38,729 nt of DNA from an uncultured Eubacteriales bacterium (GTDB lineage: Bacteria > Bacillota > Clostridia > Oscillospirales > Acutalibacteraceae): positions 1 through 38,729 of the forward strand of contig CAKTEU010000019.1 of the NCBI GenBank assembly GCA_934552855.1, read 5' to 3'. Positions 30,927 through 38,290 of the stretch are shown piece after piece; the first letter of the stretch is position 1, and the number at the start of each line of letters is the position of its first letter. The translations under genes were made by a program, and so were the position numbers. The notes below the pieces were generated by a model, which was given only the letters and a program-made list of their open reading frames with translations, ran no database searches and was not told the DNA's origin.

Positions 30927-32561
30927 ATGAAAACTAACATTAAATTTCAGAGTTTTTATGACTTTCCCGATTTTGATACCCTGAAGGATATTGTCCTTTA
31001 CGGCGGTGAAAAGGGAAAGGACAAAATGCAATATCAATTCTATAACTTTGAAAACGAGGTTGAAACAAAGTCCTTCAATCAGGTTAATTACGACCTGAAG
31101 GGTCTCGGACAGCACCTTTTTTCAAAGGGAATCAAAAACGGACAAAAGGTTGCGATTCTCAGCGAAAACAGCTATTACTGGATCGCCTGCTTCTACTCCG
31201 TAATAACAAGCACAAACGTTGCAATCCCGCTTGATCCCAAGCTTCCCTTTGAGGACCTTGTCGAGCTTATGGTCAGAAGTCAGTGCGACGCAATTTATTA
31301 CAGCGCCGATTTTGAAGAAGCTGTCGAGCTTATGAAAAAAACCGACGGTGTTGTTATTCGCGAATACATTAAAATCGAAGACTTTTACAACGTCATCGAA
31401 GAAGGCCACAAAGCTCTCGAAAGCGGTGCGGAAAGCTATCTCAACGACACCGTAAAGCCCGAAGACCTTGCAGTCATCGTTTTCACTTCCGGAACAACGG
31501 GAAAAAGCAAAGGTGTAATGCTCTCTCACCGAAACATTGCAACAAACGTTGTTTCTTCCTGCAGAGTTCTTACCGGCGGACACGCAATCGGCTTCCTCCC
31601 GCTTCACCACGCTTTTTCGTGGGTCAGCGCCGTTTTTTCCGGAACTCTTATCACCGAAAACGGCTTCATCTGCCGCAGCATCAAGGATATTCAAAAGGAT
31701 CTTGTAACATATCACCCGCAAAACTTTGCCGCCGTTCCCCTTGCCGTTGAAACAATTTATAAAAAAATTTGGTACACCGCAAAGAAAAACGGAAAAGAAG
31801 ACGTTCTCAAAAAAGGACTCAAAATCAGCAATTTCCTTTTGAAGTTCGGAATCGACGTCAGAAGAAAGCTCTTCAAGGAGATCATAACCAATCTCGGCGG
31901 CGAACTTGAACTCATCATCTGCGGCGGTGCATACCTTGACGAAAAATACGAAAGAGGAATGTATGAATTCGGAATTCAGATAATCAACGGCTACGGAATT
32001 ACGGAATGCTCCCCGGCCGTAACCTGCAACCGACTTGACAAATTCAAATTCGGAAGTGCCGGCGTTCCTCTCCCCTGCAACGAAATCAAAATCAATAACC
32101 CCGACGAAGACGGAGTCGGTGAAATTTATGTTCGCGGAACAAACGTCATGATGGGTTATTACAACGACCCGGAGGCCACCGCCGAAGCCTTTGACGGCGA
32201 CTGGTTCAAAACCGGAGACTACGGATATATTGACAATGAAGGCTTCCTTTTCTTCAAAGGAAGGAAGAAGAACCTCATCGTTCTTTCAAACGGAAAGAAC
32301 GTTTCTCCCGAAGAAATTGAGGACAAACTTTCTTCAATCGAATACGTCAAAGAAGTTATTGTTTACGAAGAAGATAATTTCATAACGGCGGAGTTTTTCC
32401 TTGACACCGTTTCGACGCCCGACGCAAAGGAAAGAATCAAAAACGACGTCAACGAAATCAACAAAAAAATGCCCATGTACAAGCAGGTTGCAAGGGTCAA
32501 AACAAGAGACTGCGAGTTTCCGAAAACAACAACGCTCAAAATTCTCAGAAATTACAAATAA
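30927..32561 (+). CDS. AMP-dependent acyl-CoA/acyl-ACP synthetase
   Basis: A 544-residue ANL-superfamily enzyme that activates a carboxylic acid as acyl-AMP and passes it to CoA or, given its neighbour, an ACP. The P-loop is TSGTTGKSKG (187-196); NGYGITECSPAV is the A5 motif; GDWFKTGDYGYID and GRKKNLIVLSNGKNVSPEEIE are A7-A8; the likely catalytic lysine is K538 in TLKILR. The fatty-acid specificity cannot be read. I chose ATG 30927 behind AAAGGA; the longer frame to 30789 overlaps the ACP gene. It closes the operon and is followed by a terminator. Confidence 0.93.
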   Translation: MKTNIKFQSFYDFPDFDTLKDIVLYGGEKGKDKMQYQFYNFENEVETKSFNQVNYDLKGLGQHLFSKGIKNGQKVAILSENSYYWIACFYSVITSTNVAIPLDPKLPFEDLVELMVRSQCDAIYYSADFEEAVELMKKTDGVVIREYIKIEDFYNVIEEGHKALESGAESYLNDTVKPEDLAVIVFTSGTTGKSKGVMLSHRNIATNVVSSCRVLTGGHAIGFLPLHHAFSWVSAVFSGTLITENGFICRSIKDIQKDLVTYHPQNFAAVPLAVETIYKKIWYTAKKNGKEDVLKKGLKISNFLLKFGIDVRRKLFKEIITNLGGELELIICGGAYLDEKYERGMYEFGIQIINGYGITECSPAVTCNRLDKFKFGSAGVPLPCNEIKINNPDEDGVGEIYVRGTNVMMGYYNDPEATAEAFDGDWFKTGDYGYIDNEGFLFFKGRKKNLIVLSNGKNVSPEEIEDKLSSIEYVKEVIVYEEDNFITAEFFLDTVSTPDAKERIKNDVNEINKKMPMYKQVARVKTRDCEFPKTTTLKILRNYK

Positions 32562-32570
32562 ACAAAAAAA

Positions 32571-32603
32571 GCATCAACGGACGAACTTTCGTTGATGCTT
32601 TTT
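32571..32603 (+). terminator. Intrinsic terminator of the acyltransferase operon
   Basis: GCATCAACG (32571-32579) pairs with CGTTGATGC (32590-32598), followed by five T. Confidence 0.92.
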
Positions 32604-32624
32604 GCTTTCGGAAAAACTTCAAAT

Positions 32625-32661
32625 AAAAAAAATCGAGTGCTCATTCAAAATGAACACTCGA
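32625..32661 (-). terminator. Intrinsic terminator of tRNA-Leu copy 2
   Basis: On the minus strand TCGAGTG-TCATT (32649-32661) pairs with AATGA-CACTCGA (32633-32645), one mismatch, ending in a U run. The terminator is unrelated to that of copy 1, so the duplication breakpoint lies at the tRNA 3' end. Confidence 0.88.
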
Positions 32662-32662
32662 C

Positions 32663-32747
32663 TGGTGCGAGAGACGGGACTTGAACCCGTACGAGTCGCC
32701 CCACACGCCCCTCAAACGTGCGCGTCTGCCGATTCCGCCACTCTCGC
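32663..32747 (-). tRNA. tRNA-Leu(GAG), copy 2
   Basis: The 85-nt gene, read on the minus strand, is identical to the copy at 18442-18526, including anticodon GAG, long variable arm and encoded CCA. It is convergent with the acyltransferase operon and divergent from the second flavoprotein gene, mirroring the arrangement of copy 1. Confidence 0.96.
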
Positions 32748-32789
32748 AAATATTCGGTTTGCGTTCGCGTGTCTTGCGAATGCTTGTAT

Positions 32790-32818
32790 ACTATATCACC
32801 CTTTGGGGGAAAAGTCAA
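32790..32818 (-). promoter_or_regulatory. Promoter of tRNA-Leu copy 2
   Basis: On the minus strand TTGACT (32813-32818), 17 bp, TATAGT (32790-32795), with the same GTATACAAGCA-TCGCAAG start region as copy 1. Confidence 0.8.
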
Positions 32819-32917
32819 GCCTTTTTTAAAAAAAGTTTGACTTTTTTGCGCAGGTTTTAAATGGCGAATAAAGTGTGGTGCGGTCGAACACTTTTTTCTC
32901 TTTCGACCGGATAGGTC

Positions 32918-32947
32918 TTGATTTATCGGGTGCATATCTGTTAAAAT
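32918..32947 (+). promoter_or_regulatory. Sigma-A promoter of flavoprotein copy 2
   Basis: TTGATT (32918-32923), 18 bp, TAAAAT (32942-32947). A hairpin CGGTCGAA/TTCGACCG (32881-32909) lies just before. Nothing else is seen between the tRNA promoter and the start codon. Confidence 0.6.
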
Positions 32948-33008
32948 ATAGAAATTAAGGAATTAGCTGTGCTTTTTTCTTTGAACAATTTTTTTGGAGG
33001 AATGTGCA

Positions 33009-33626
33009 ATGAAAGTTTTGCTTATTAACGCAAGTCCGCACGAAAACGGAAGTACATACACGGCTCTCTCACAAATGATTGACGTTTTTGAAAAAGAGGG
33101 AATCGAAACCGAACTCATGAATATCGGCAAAGCGGCAATCCGCGGCTGCATCGCCTGTCGGTACTGCGTTGACCACGGAAAATGTGTTTTTGACGATGAA
33201 GTCAACCGCGCGGCGGAAAAGTTTGAAAAAGCAGACGGTCTTGTTCTTGCCTCTCCGGTCTATTACGCCTCAGTCAACGCCACACTCAGCGCTTTTTGCG
33301 ACAGATTGTTTTATTCAACACCGTTTGACAAAACAATGAAGGTTGGCGCGGCGGTTGTTTCCGCAAGGCGCGGCGGCTGCACGGCGGCGTTTGACCAAAT
33401 CAACAAGTATTTTTCAATCAGTTCAATGCCCATTGCTTCAAGCCGATACTGGAACCAGATTCACGGAAACAATGCGGCCGAGGCCGTTCAGGACAAAGAG
33501 GGGCTTTACACAATGCGTACCCTCGCGCACAACATGGCATTTCTGATGAAGTCAATCGAGCTTGGAAAAAAAGCGTTCGGTCTCCCTGAAAAGGAGGAAA
33601 GAACGGCAACAAACTTCATACGCTGA
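33009..33626 (+). CDS. NAD(P)H-dependent FMN reductase / iron-sulfur flavoprotein, copy 2
   Basis: A 205-residue flavodoxin-fold protein, the same length as copy 1. The FMN loop is N7-A-S-P-H-E-N-G-S-T, and the Isf-type cysteines C47-x2-C50-x2-C53-x5-C59 (CIACRYCVDHGKC) are all kept. About 70% of residues agree with copy 1 by eye, including long identical runs around the FMN site and at the C-terminus (ATNFI). GGAGG at 32996-33000 sets ATG 33009; the leader TTTTTTGGAGG is also shared with copy 1. The glycerate kinase gene follows after 75 bp; the hydrolase gene found between them in the other copy is absent. Confidence 0.9.
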   Translation: MKVLLINASPHENGSTYTALSQMIDVFEKEGIETELMNIGKAAIRGCIACRYCVDHGKCVFDDEVNRAAEKFEKADGLVLASPVYYASVNATLSAFCDRLFYSTPFDKTMKVGAAVVSARRGGCTAAFDQINKYFSISSMPIASSRYWNQIHGNNAAEAVQDKEGLYTMRTLAHNMAFLMKSIELGKKAFGLPEKEERTATNFIR

Positions 33627-33642
33627 AAGGTGAAAAAAATAA

Positions 33643-33671
33643 TTGACTGTAATCAACACTTGTAATATTAA
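33643..33671 (+). promoter_or_regulatory. Possible promoter of glycerate kinase copy 2
   Basis: TTGACT (33643-33648), 17 bp, TATTAA (33666-33671), in the 75-bp gap behind the flavoprotein gene. Confidence 0.5.
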
Positions 33672-33701
33672 AAAGACTTCAGAAATCGGAGTGTAAGAAA
33701 A

Positions 33702-34922
33702 ATGAAAAAAGACATTCTTGACATCATCAATTATGCAATCAAAAAAGCCGACCCTTATGACGCAACTTTTGACGCACTCAAAAGACTTGAGCCGGTTTCC
33801 GGCCGCCTGTTTGTTTTCAGCATCGGAAAGGCCGCCGCCTCTATGGCTAAGGCCGCTGCAGATTTTTACAAAGACAAAATTACCTATGGCCTTGCCGTAA
33901 CAAAATACGGCTATGCAAAGGACTTTTCCTCTCCATATTTCAAGGTGATTGAGGCCGCTCACCCCATTGGGGACGAAAACAGCATCCGTGCCGCCGAGGC
34001 TGCGCTCGATATTTCCGACAAAACCAAAAAGGGCGACACCTGCATTGTTCTCCTTTCCGGCGGCGGAAGCGCACTTTTTGAAAAAAGCATTGTTCCGCCG
34101 GATGTTTATAAGGATATCACAAAAAAGCTGCTTTCGCGCGGCGCTCCGATTAAAGATATCAATGCCATCCGCCGCTGCTTTTCGCTTGTTAAGGGCGGAA
34201 AGCTTGCCGAGGCCATGTATCCGGCAAAGGTTGTCACCGTTGCGCTTTCAGATGTTCTTGACAACGATATAAGCACCATTGCCTCCGGCATCACCGTTCC
34301 GAACTCCAATATGCCCACATTTGTTGAAGAAGCCGCCGCAAGGTATCTTCCGGAATACAGGAATCTTGTTGTTTCACTTTCAAAAAGGCGTGTTGAATAT
34401 CTGATAAATGACGGCGGCTATTATATTATCGGAGACATCAACTTGCTCTGCCGTGCTGCGGAGGAAAGGGCGGCCGCTCTTGGCTACAGCGTTACCTCGC
34501 TTCCCCGGACATTTGATGACGAGGCAAGATATCAGGCAATGCAGATTTGCGACATGATTCCGCGCGAAAAAGGAAAACACGCCTATATCGGCGGCGGAGA
34601 AACAACCGTTGTTATCAACGGAAGCGGAACCGGCGGCCGGAATCAGGAAATGGCGCTCGGCGCTGCGCTTGCGCTCAGAGGGAAAAAGGGAATCCTCTTT
34701 GCCTCGATTGATTCGGACGGAACGGACGGTCCAACAGACGCCGCCGGAGGAATGGCCGACGGAGAAACATTTTCAAGAATCAAAAAGGGCGGTGTGAATC
34801 CGGTCTTTGCGCTCATAGATAACGATGCCTATCACGCGCTGAAAGTTTCCGATGATCTGATTTTCACCGGACCTACGGGAACGAACGTCAATGACCTTGT
34901 TGTTGTTTTGACAGACAGATAA
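33702..34922 (+). CDS. Glycerate 2-kinase, MOFRL family, copy 2
   Basis: A 406-residue paralogue of the protein at 15440-16678. The family landmarks are in the same places: IINYAIKKADPYDATFDAL, SIGKAAASMAKAA, LLSGGGSALFEKS, INAIRRCFSLVKGGKLAEA, ALSDVLDNDISTIASGITVP, GGGETTVVINGSGTGGRNQEMALGAAL and DSDGTDGPTDAAGGMAD. The reaction is phosphorylation of glycerate to 2-phosphoglycerate. The two paralogues have diverged clearly more than the flavoproteins beside them, so they may differ in substrate. GGAG lies 11 bases before ATG 33702. A terminator follows. Confidence 0.9.
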   Translation: MKKDILDIINYAIKKADPYDATFDALKRLEPVSGRLFVFSIGKAAASMAKAAADFYKDKITYGLAVTKYGYAKDFSSPYFKVIEAAHPIGDENSIRAAEAALDISDKTKKGDTCIVLLSGGGSALFEKSIVPPDVYKDITKKLLSRGAPIKDINAIRRCFSLVKGGKLAEAMYPAKVVTVALSDVLDNDISTIASGITVPNSNMPTFVEEAAARYLPEYRNLVVSLSKRRVEYLINDGGYYIIGDINLLCRAAEERAAALGYSVTSLPRTFDDEARYQAMQICDMIPREKGKHAYIGGGETTVVINGSGTGGRNQEMALGAALALRGKKGILFASIDSDGTDGPTDAAGGMADGETFSRIKKGGVNPVFALIDNDAYHALKVSDDLIFTGPTGTNVNDLVVVLTDR

Positions 34923-34932
34923 CAAAAACAAA

Positions 34933-34969
34933 GCTGCTCCGCTCGGATATTCCGAGCCGGAGCAGTTTT
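34933..34969 (+). terminator. Intrinsic terminator after glycerate kinase copy 2
   Basis: CTGCTCCG-CTCGG pairs with CCGAG-C-CGGAGCAG (one bulge, ATATT loop), followed by TTTTATTA. Confidence 0.85.
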
Positions 34970-34991
34970 ATTAATGCGTTATTTAAAAGCC

Positions 34992-35906
34992 TTACACGAC
35001 GCCGAACCTTTTTGAAAGATTTTTAAAGGCTGCGCGGGCATCCTCAAGAAAGTCCTCAAAGGCGATTTTTAAAAATTCACGCGGCGAAAGCTTTTCAAAA
35101 TCCAGCTCTCCGGGGAGCAGACGGTTGGTTGTGACGGCGCTGACGCCGAGGCGGGAAAGTGACCTTGCCGCAAAAATGCCGTCAACCGTCCACGCAATCA
35201 TCTTCAGACCGGCACTGCGGATTTTTTCGATTGAAAAAACGGTGTTTTTCTTATAATTGAAGGAAATGCCGTCAATTTTGTTCTCAAGGCAAAAGTTAAT
35301 ATGAACGTCCTTGACCTCATTTGCAAGCATCCAAAGCTCCGCCTGCGGAAGAAGCTCTCTTATCGGCTTGAGAACCTCCCAAACAAAGGAGATAATAGTA
35401 TATCCGTTTTGAAGCTCAGCCTTTTCAAGAACGGAAACAAGCTCTTTCAGCTCGTTTTCATCGCCATTTTTGATTTCGATAACCGGATGCAGGCCGTATT
35501 CGGCGCAGACAAAAAGCGCTTGTTCAAGGGTCGGAACCTTTTCGTCCGGATAGCTTTCAATGTTGTTTCCGGCGTTGATTTTAAGCGCCTTGATTTCATC
35601 CAAAGAGAGGTCTGAAATTTTTCCGCTTCCGTTTGTCATTCGGTCAACGGTATCATCGTGCATAACGACCCAGACATCATCCTTTGTCGGGTGAATGTCA
35701 AATTCGCAGCCGTAATACTTTTCCTCACCGGCGCGTCTGATTGAGGCGAGGGTGTTTTCCGGTGCATCGGCGCTGTATCCCCGGTGGGCAACGGCCAAAG
35801 GCGCTTTTTCTTCCTTTCCGGCGGCAAGAGCAGTTGGAAAAAGGAAAAAGAGAAGAAGCACGCAAAGCAGAGCGCAGAGTATTTTTTTGAAAGCACTGTT
35901 TTTCAT
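34992..35906 (-). CDS. Secreted glycerophosphodiester phosphodiesterase (GlpQ/UgpQ family)
   Basis: The 304-residue protein has a signal peptide (1-29, ending TALAAG) and a GDPD TIM barrel. H41-R42 (VAHRGYSADAPENT), E68-x-D70 (CEFDIHPTKDD) and H83 (VVMHDDTVDR) are the catalytic histidines and metal ligands. The enzyme releases glycerol-3-phosphate from deacylated phospholipids or teichoic acid outside the membrane. The N-terminal segment might stay as a membrane anchor. I chose ATG 35906 behind AAGGGGA; the longer frame to 36008 passes through the promoter. It has its own consensus promoter and converges on glycerate kinase copy 2. Confidence 0.92.
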   Translation of the reverse strand: MKNSAFKKILCALLCVLLLFFLFPTALAAGKEEKAPLAVAHRGYSADAPENTLASIRRAGEEKYYGCEFDIHPTKDDVWVVMHDDTVDRMTNGSGKISDLSLDEIKALKINAGNNIESYPDEKVPTLEQALFVCAEYGLHPVIEIKNGDENELKELVSVLEKAELQNGYTIISFVWEVLKPIRELLPQAELWMLANEVKDVHINFCLENKIDGISFNYKKNTVFSIEKIRSAGLKMIAWTVDGIFAARSLSRLGVSAVTTNRLLPGELDFEKLSPREFLKIAFEDFLEDARAAFKNLSKRFGVV

Positions 35907-35942
35907 TTTTGTTGTTCCCCTTTTCTTTGTTTTGTAATATGC

Positions 35943-35971
35943 ATTATATCCGCAAAAGGTGCCTTTGTCAA
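35943..35971 (-). promoter_or_regulatory. Consensus sigma-A promoter of the phosphodiesterase gene
   Basis: On the minus strand a perfect TTGACA (35966-35971), 17 bp and perfect TATAAT (35943-35948), the best promoter of the window. Confidence 0.9.
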
Positions 35972-36170
35972 ACATTCCCATGGAAGTAATGTTCATATGC
36001 CGGCCCATTGCGGAAAAATTTTCGAGAACAGGCTGCGAATTCCTTCAATCGGTTTTTAATTCAGCGAAAGAGCGGAAGGGGAAAATTTCATTTTCAAAAC
36101 ATGATAAAATCTTAGAGTAGCCGGTTTGCGGCTGCCGGTCGGTTCAATATTATGTATAAGGAGAATGAAG

Positions 36171-37292
36171 ATGAAAAAGACTGTTTCGTTAATTCTTGCG
36201 GCGGTTATGCTGCTTCTTTCAACTGCGCTTTCCGTTTCCGCCGGTGAGATACCACCTCAGGTCAAAAGGATAACCTATCACCTCGGCTTCGGTTCGCCGG
36301 AAAGCTATACGCAGCTTGCCTATGGCGACTCTGCGCTCACCGTTGACTCGGAGCCTGATAACGGTTGGGTCACCCGTGAGGGTTATGCCTTTGCCGGTTG
36401 GGCAGAGAGCGCGGACGGCACCGTTAAATACCTCGGCGGCGAAAAAATTGAAAACGGTTTGGCGGAGCTTTACGCCGTCTGGTGTCCGACATACCTTGAA
36501 AAAGACGAGGTCTTCCGCTTTTCAAACTCAAAGAGCTATTTCACAACCGATGAAAGAGACACCTATCTCCTTTCAAAAGAAAACGCCGATATGCTCCAAA
36601 AAAATATCTATAAAACTTTCGGAACAACACCGATTCCCGGCGTTGCGCTTTCGATTGCGCTTTCAACCTATCCGAACTGGAAGTGGAAAGGTTCGTGCTA
36701 CGGAATTTCAACCGTAACGGCGCTCAAGCATTATAATCTCCTTGACGCAGACGTTCTCGGCGGCGCAGAAAGCCTTTCAGACCTTTCAATGAGCGATGAA
36801 CTCATGAGCCTCATCAATTACTATCAGGCGAACGCCGCAACAAGCTGGCTTTGCGAAAACAAGGCGCTCAAACCCGGAACGGCCGGTTACGCTTCTTCAA
36901 TGAAGGCGATGTTTGAAAGCGTTAAAAAGGGAAACATTGTTCTTTATACCTTCTATGAGGGCAATGCTTTTGTCACGGCCGGCCACACGGTTCTTCTGAC
37001 CGGCGCATATGAGGACACAGAGGGCAACCATTATTTTGTTGCCTATGACTGCAACCACCCGTACAGATACACAAACGGAAGAAAAACGGACAGATTTGTT
37101 CTTTCGCCCGATTACAGGCATATGACCGATGACACCGGAGACTCGGTCGGCGCGGCAAACTGGACGGATTCGTTTTCTCAGTTTGACTCTTTCAATGTTA
37201 ACGGAAACGGAAAAGTCTCCTCGTGGTATTCGGCGTTCTTTTCCCAGATTGGACAGGCGTTTATGCAGCTGTTTTCTTCCGTTAAAATGTGA
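36171..37292 (+). CDS. Secreted papain-like cysteine peptidase-like protein with InlB/Flg_new-type repeat
   Basis: A 373-residue exported protein. Residues 1-24 are a signal peptide. Residues about 32-104 match the Listeria-Bacteroides (InlB B / Flg_new) beta-grasp repeat, ending FAGWAES...AELYAVW. The C-terminal two thirds look like a papain-fold cysteine peptidase: C176 in GSCYGIS, H272 in TAGHTVLLTGAY and D293 or N295 in AYDCNHP are placed as a Cys-His-Asn/Asp triad. Whether it is active is not known. AAGGAG favours ATG 36171; ATG 36165 is too close to the site. Upstream TGATAAAAT (near 36103-36110) may be its -10 box, with no clear -35. It is monocistronic. Confidence 0.75.
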   Translation: MKKTVSLILAAVMLLLSTALSVSAGEIPPQVKRITYHLGFGSPESYTQLAYGDSALTVDSEPDNGWVTREGYAFAGWAESADGTVKYLGGEKIENGLAELYAVWCPTYLEKDEVFRFSNSKSYFTTDERDTYLLSKENADMLQKNIYKTFGTTPIPGVALSIALSTYPNWKWKGSCYGISTVTALKHYNLLDADVLGGAESLSDLSMSDELMSLINYYQANAATSWLCENKALKPGTAGYASSMKAMFESVKKGNIVLYTFYEGNAFVTAGHTVLLTGAYEDTEGNHYFVAYDCNHPYRYTNGRKTDRFVLSPDYRHMTDDTGDSVGAANWTDSFSQFDSFNVNGNGKVSSWYSAFFSQIGQAFMQLFSSVKM

Positions 37293-37306
37293 TGTGAATA
37301 ATATTT

Positions 37307-37336
37307 GGGGGCCGCTTTCAACAGCCCCCTTTTTTA
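37307..37336 (+). terminator. Intrinsic terminator after the papain-like gene
   Basis: GGGGGC (37308-37313) pairs with GCCCCC (37325-37330), followed by six T. Confidence 0.88.
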
Positions 37337-37398
37337 TTGAGCGTATATCTTTTTTCAAAAAAGTTTTAGATTTGTTACAGATTATACTTTGTTGCCCG

Positions 37399-37427
37399 TT
37401 GAAAATTCGTTCTATGTGTGATACAAT
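37399..37427 (+). promoter_or_regulatory. Sigma-A promoter of the second SDR gene
   Basis: TTGAAA (37399-37404), 17 bp, TACAAT (37422-37427). The palindrome TGTTAACA (37427-37434) overlaps the end of the -10 box. Confidence 0.75.
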
Positions 37428-37460
37428 GTTAACAAATCATGAACACACAGGAGAGTCGAT

Positions 37461-38234
37461 ATGGATTACACACTCAATTTGAAAGGAAAAAACGTCCTCA
37501 TCACCGGCGCCGCCGGAGGAATCGGACTTGAATGCACAAAAGGCTTCCTTGAAAACGGCGCTGCGGTTTTCCTCTGCGACCTTGACGAAAAGGCACTTGA
37601 GGAAAGCTGCCGAACGCTCAAAGAGGACTTTCCCGGCGGAAAAATTGCCTTTGCGCCCTGCGATATCACGTTGGCCGCGGACATTGAAAAAACTCTTGAA
37701 AAGGCGGAAAGCGAGCTTGGCTCAATAGACGTTCTTGTCAATAACGCCGGAGTTGCCCATGATGTTTACAGTATGTTTGAAACGCGCAAGGATTGGAACC
37801 GGGTTCTTGACATCAATCTTGGCGGCCAGTTCTTTTTCACTCAGCAGGTTTTCAACCGTTTTTGGAACAAAAAGAAAGGCGGAAAGGTTGTTTTCATGGC
37901 GTCGCTCAGCGCCTTTATTGCCGTTCCGTCTGCCGCGGCATACAGCGCGAGCAAGGGTGCGGTTTTGCAGCTTACAAAATCGCTTGCCGGCGAATGGGCG
38001 CGTTTCGGCGTTCAGGTCAACTGCGTCTGCCCCGGCTTTGTTGAAACGCCGCTGATTGAAGAACAGCTCAAAAACGAGCGTTGGATGGCATATATGAATA
38101 TGCGCATTCCGCAAAAGAGACTTGCAAAGCCCAAAGACATTGCCGGAGCGGTACTTTTCCTTTCCTCGCCGCTTTCCGATTATATCACCGGAACCTCAAT
38201 CGTTGTTGACGGCGGTTTTTCCGCCTGCGGCTGA
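37461..38234 (+). CDS. Short-chain dehydrogenase/reductase (FabG-like)
   Basis: The 257-residue protein is a classical SDR. The cofactor loop is TGAAGGIG (15-22), D40 at the end of strand 2 favours NAD(H) over NADP(H), NNAG is at 94-97, the catalytic serine is S148 or S150 in MASLS, and Y161-x3-K165 follows. The C-terminus ITGTSIVVDGGFSACG is typical of FabG/sugar-alcohol dehydrogenases. With no fab genes near, a sugar or polyol substrate is as likely as 3-oxoacyl-ACP. AGGAGA precedes the ATG. It is unrelated in context to the SDR at 13643 and shares only the family. Confidence 0.9.
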   Translation: MDYTLNLKGKNVLITGAAGGIGLECTKGFLENGAAVFLCDLDEKALEESCRTLKEDFPGGKIAFAPCDITLAADIEKTLEKAESELGSIDVLVNNAGVAHDVYSMFETRKDWNRVLDINLGGQFFFTQQVFNRFWNKKKGGKVVFMASLSAFIAVPSAAAYSASKGAVLQLTKSLAGEWARFGVQVNCVCPGFVETPLIEEQLKNERWMAYMNMRIPQKRLAKPKDIAGAVLFLSSPLSDYITGTSIVVDGGFSACG

Positions 38235-38243
38235 AAAAAATAT

Positions 38244-38279
38244 AAATCCCGGACAGTTTTTCGGCTGTCCGGGATTTTT
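38244..38279. terminator. Bidirectional terminator after the second SDR gene
   Basis: AAATCCCGGACAG and CTGTCCGGGATTT form a 13-bp stem around 8 nt, with U runs on both strands, serving the convergent genes on each side. Confidence 0.93.
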
Positions 38280-38290
38280 AAAATCGGTGT

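Noticed and set aside
18442..32747. Integrated element between the two tRNA-Leu genes
   Set aside because: No integrase, recombination or phage gene occurs, the segment holds housekeeping genes (rplM-rpsI, galT, thiT), and the tRNAs are in inverted rather than direct orientation; duplication fits better.
13643..38234. The two SDR genes as another duplicated pair
   Set aside because: They share only the general SDR motifs, differ in length and flanking genes, and lie outside the mirrored tRNA modules.
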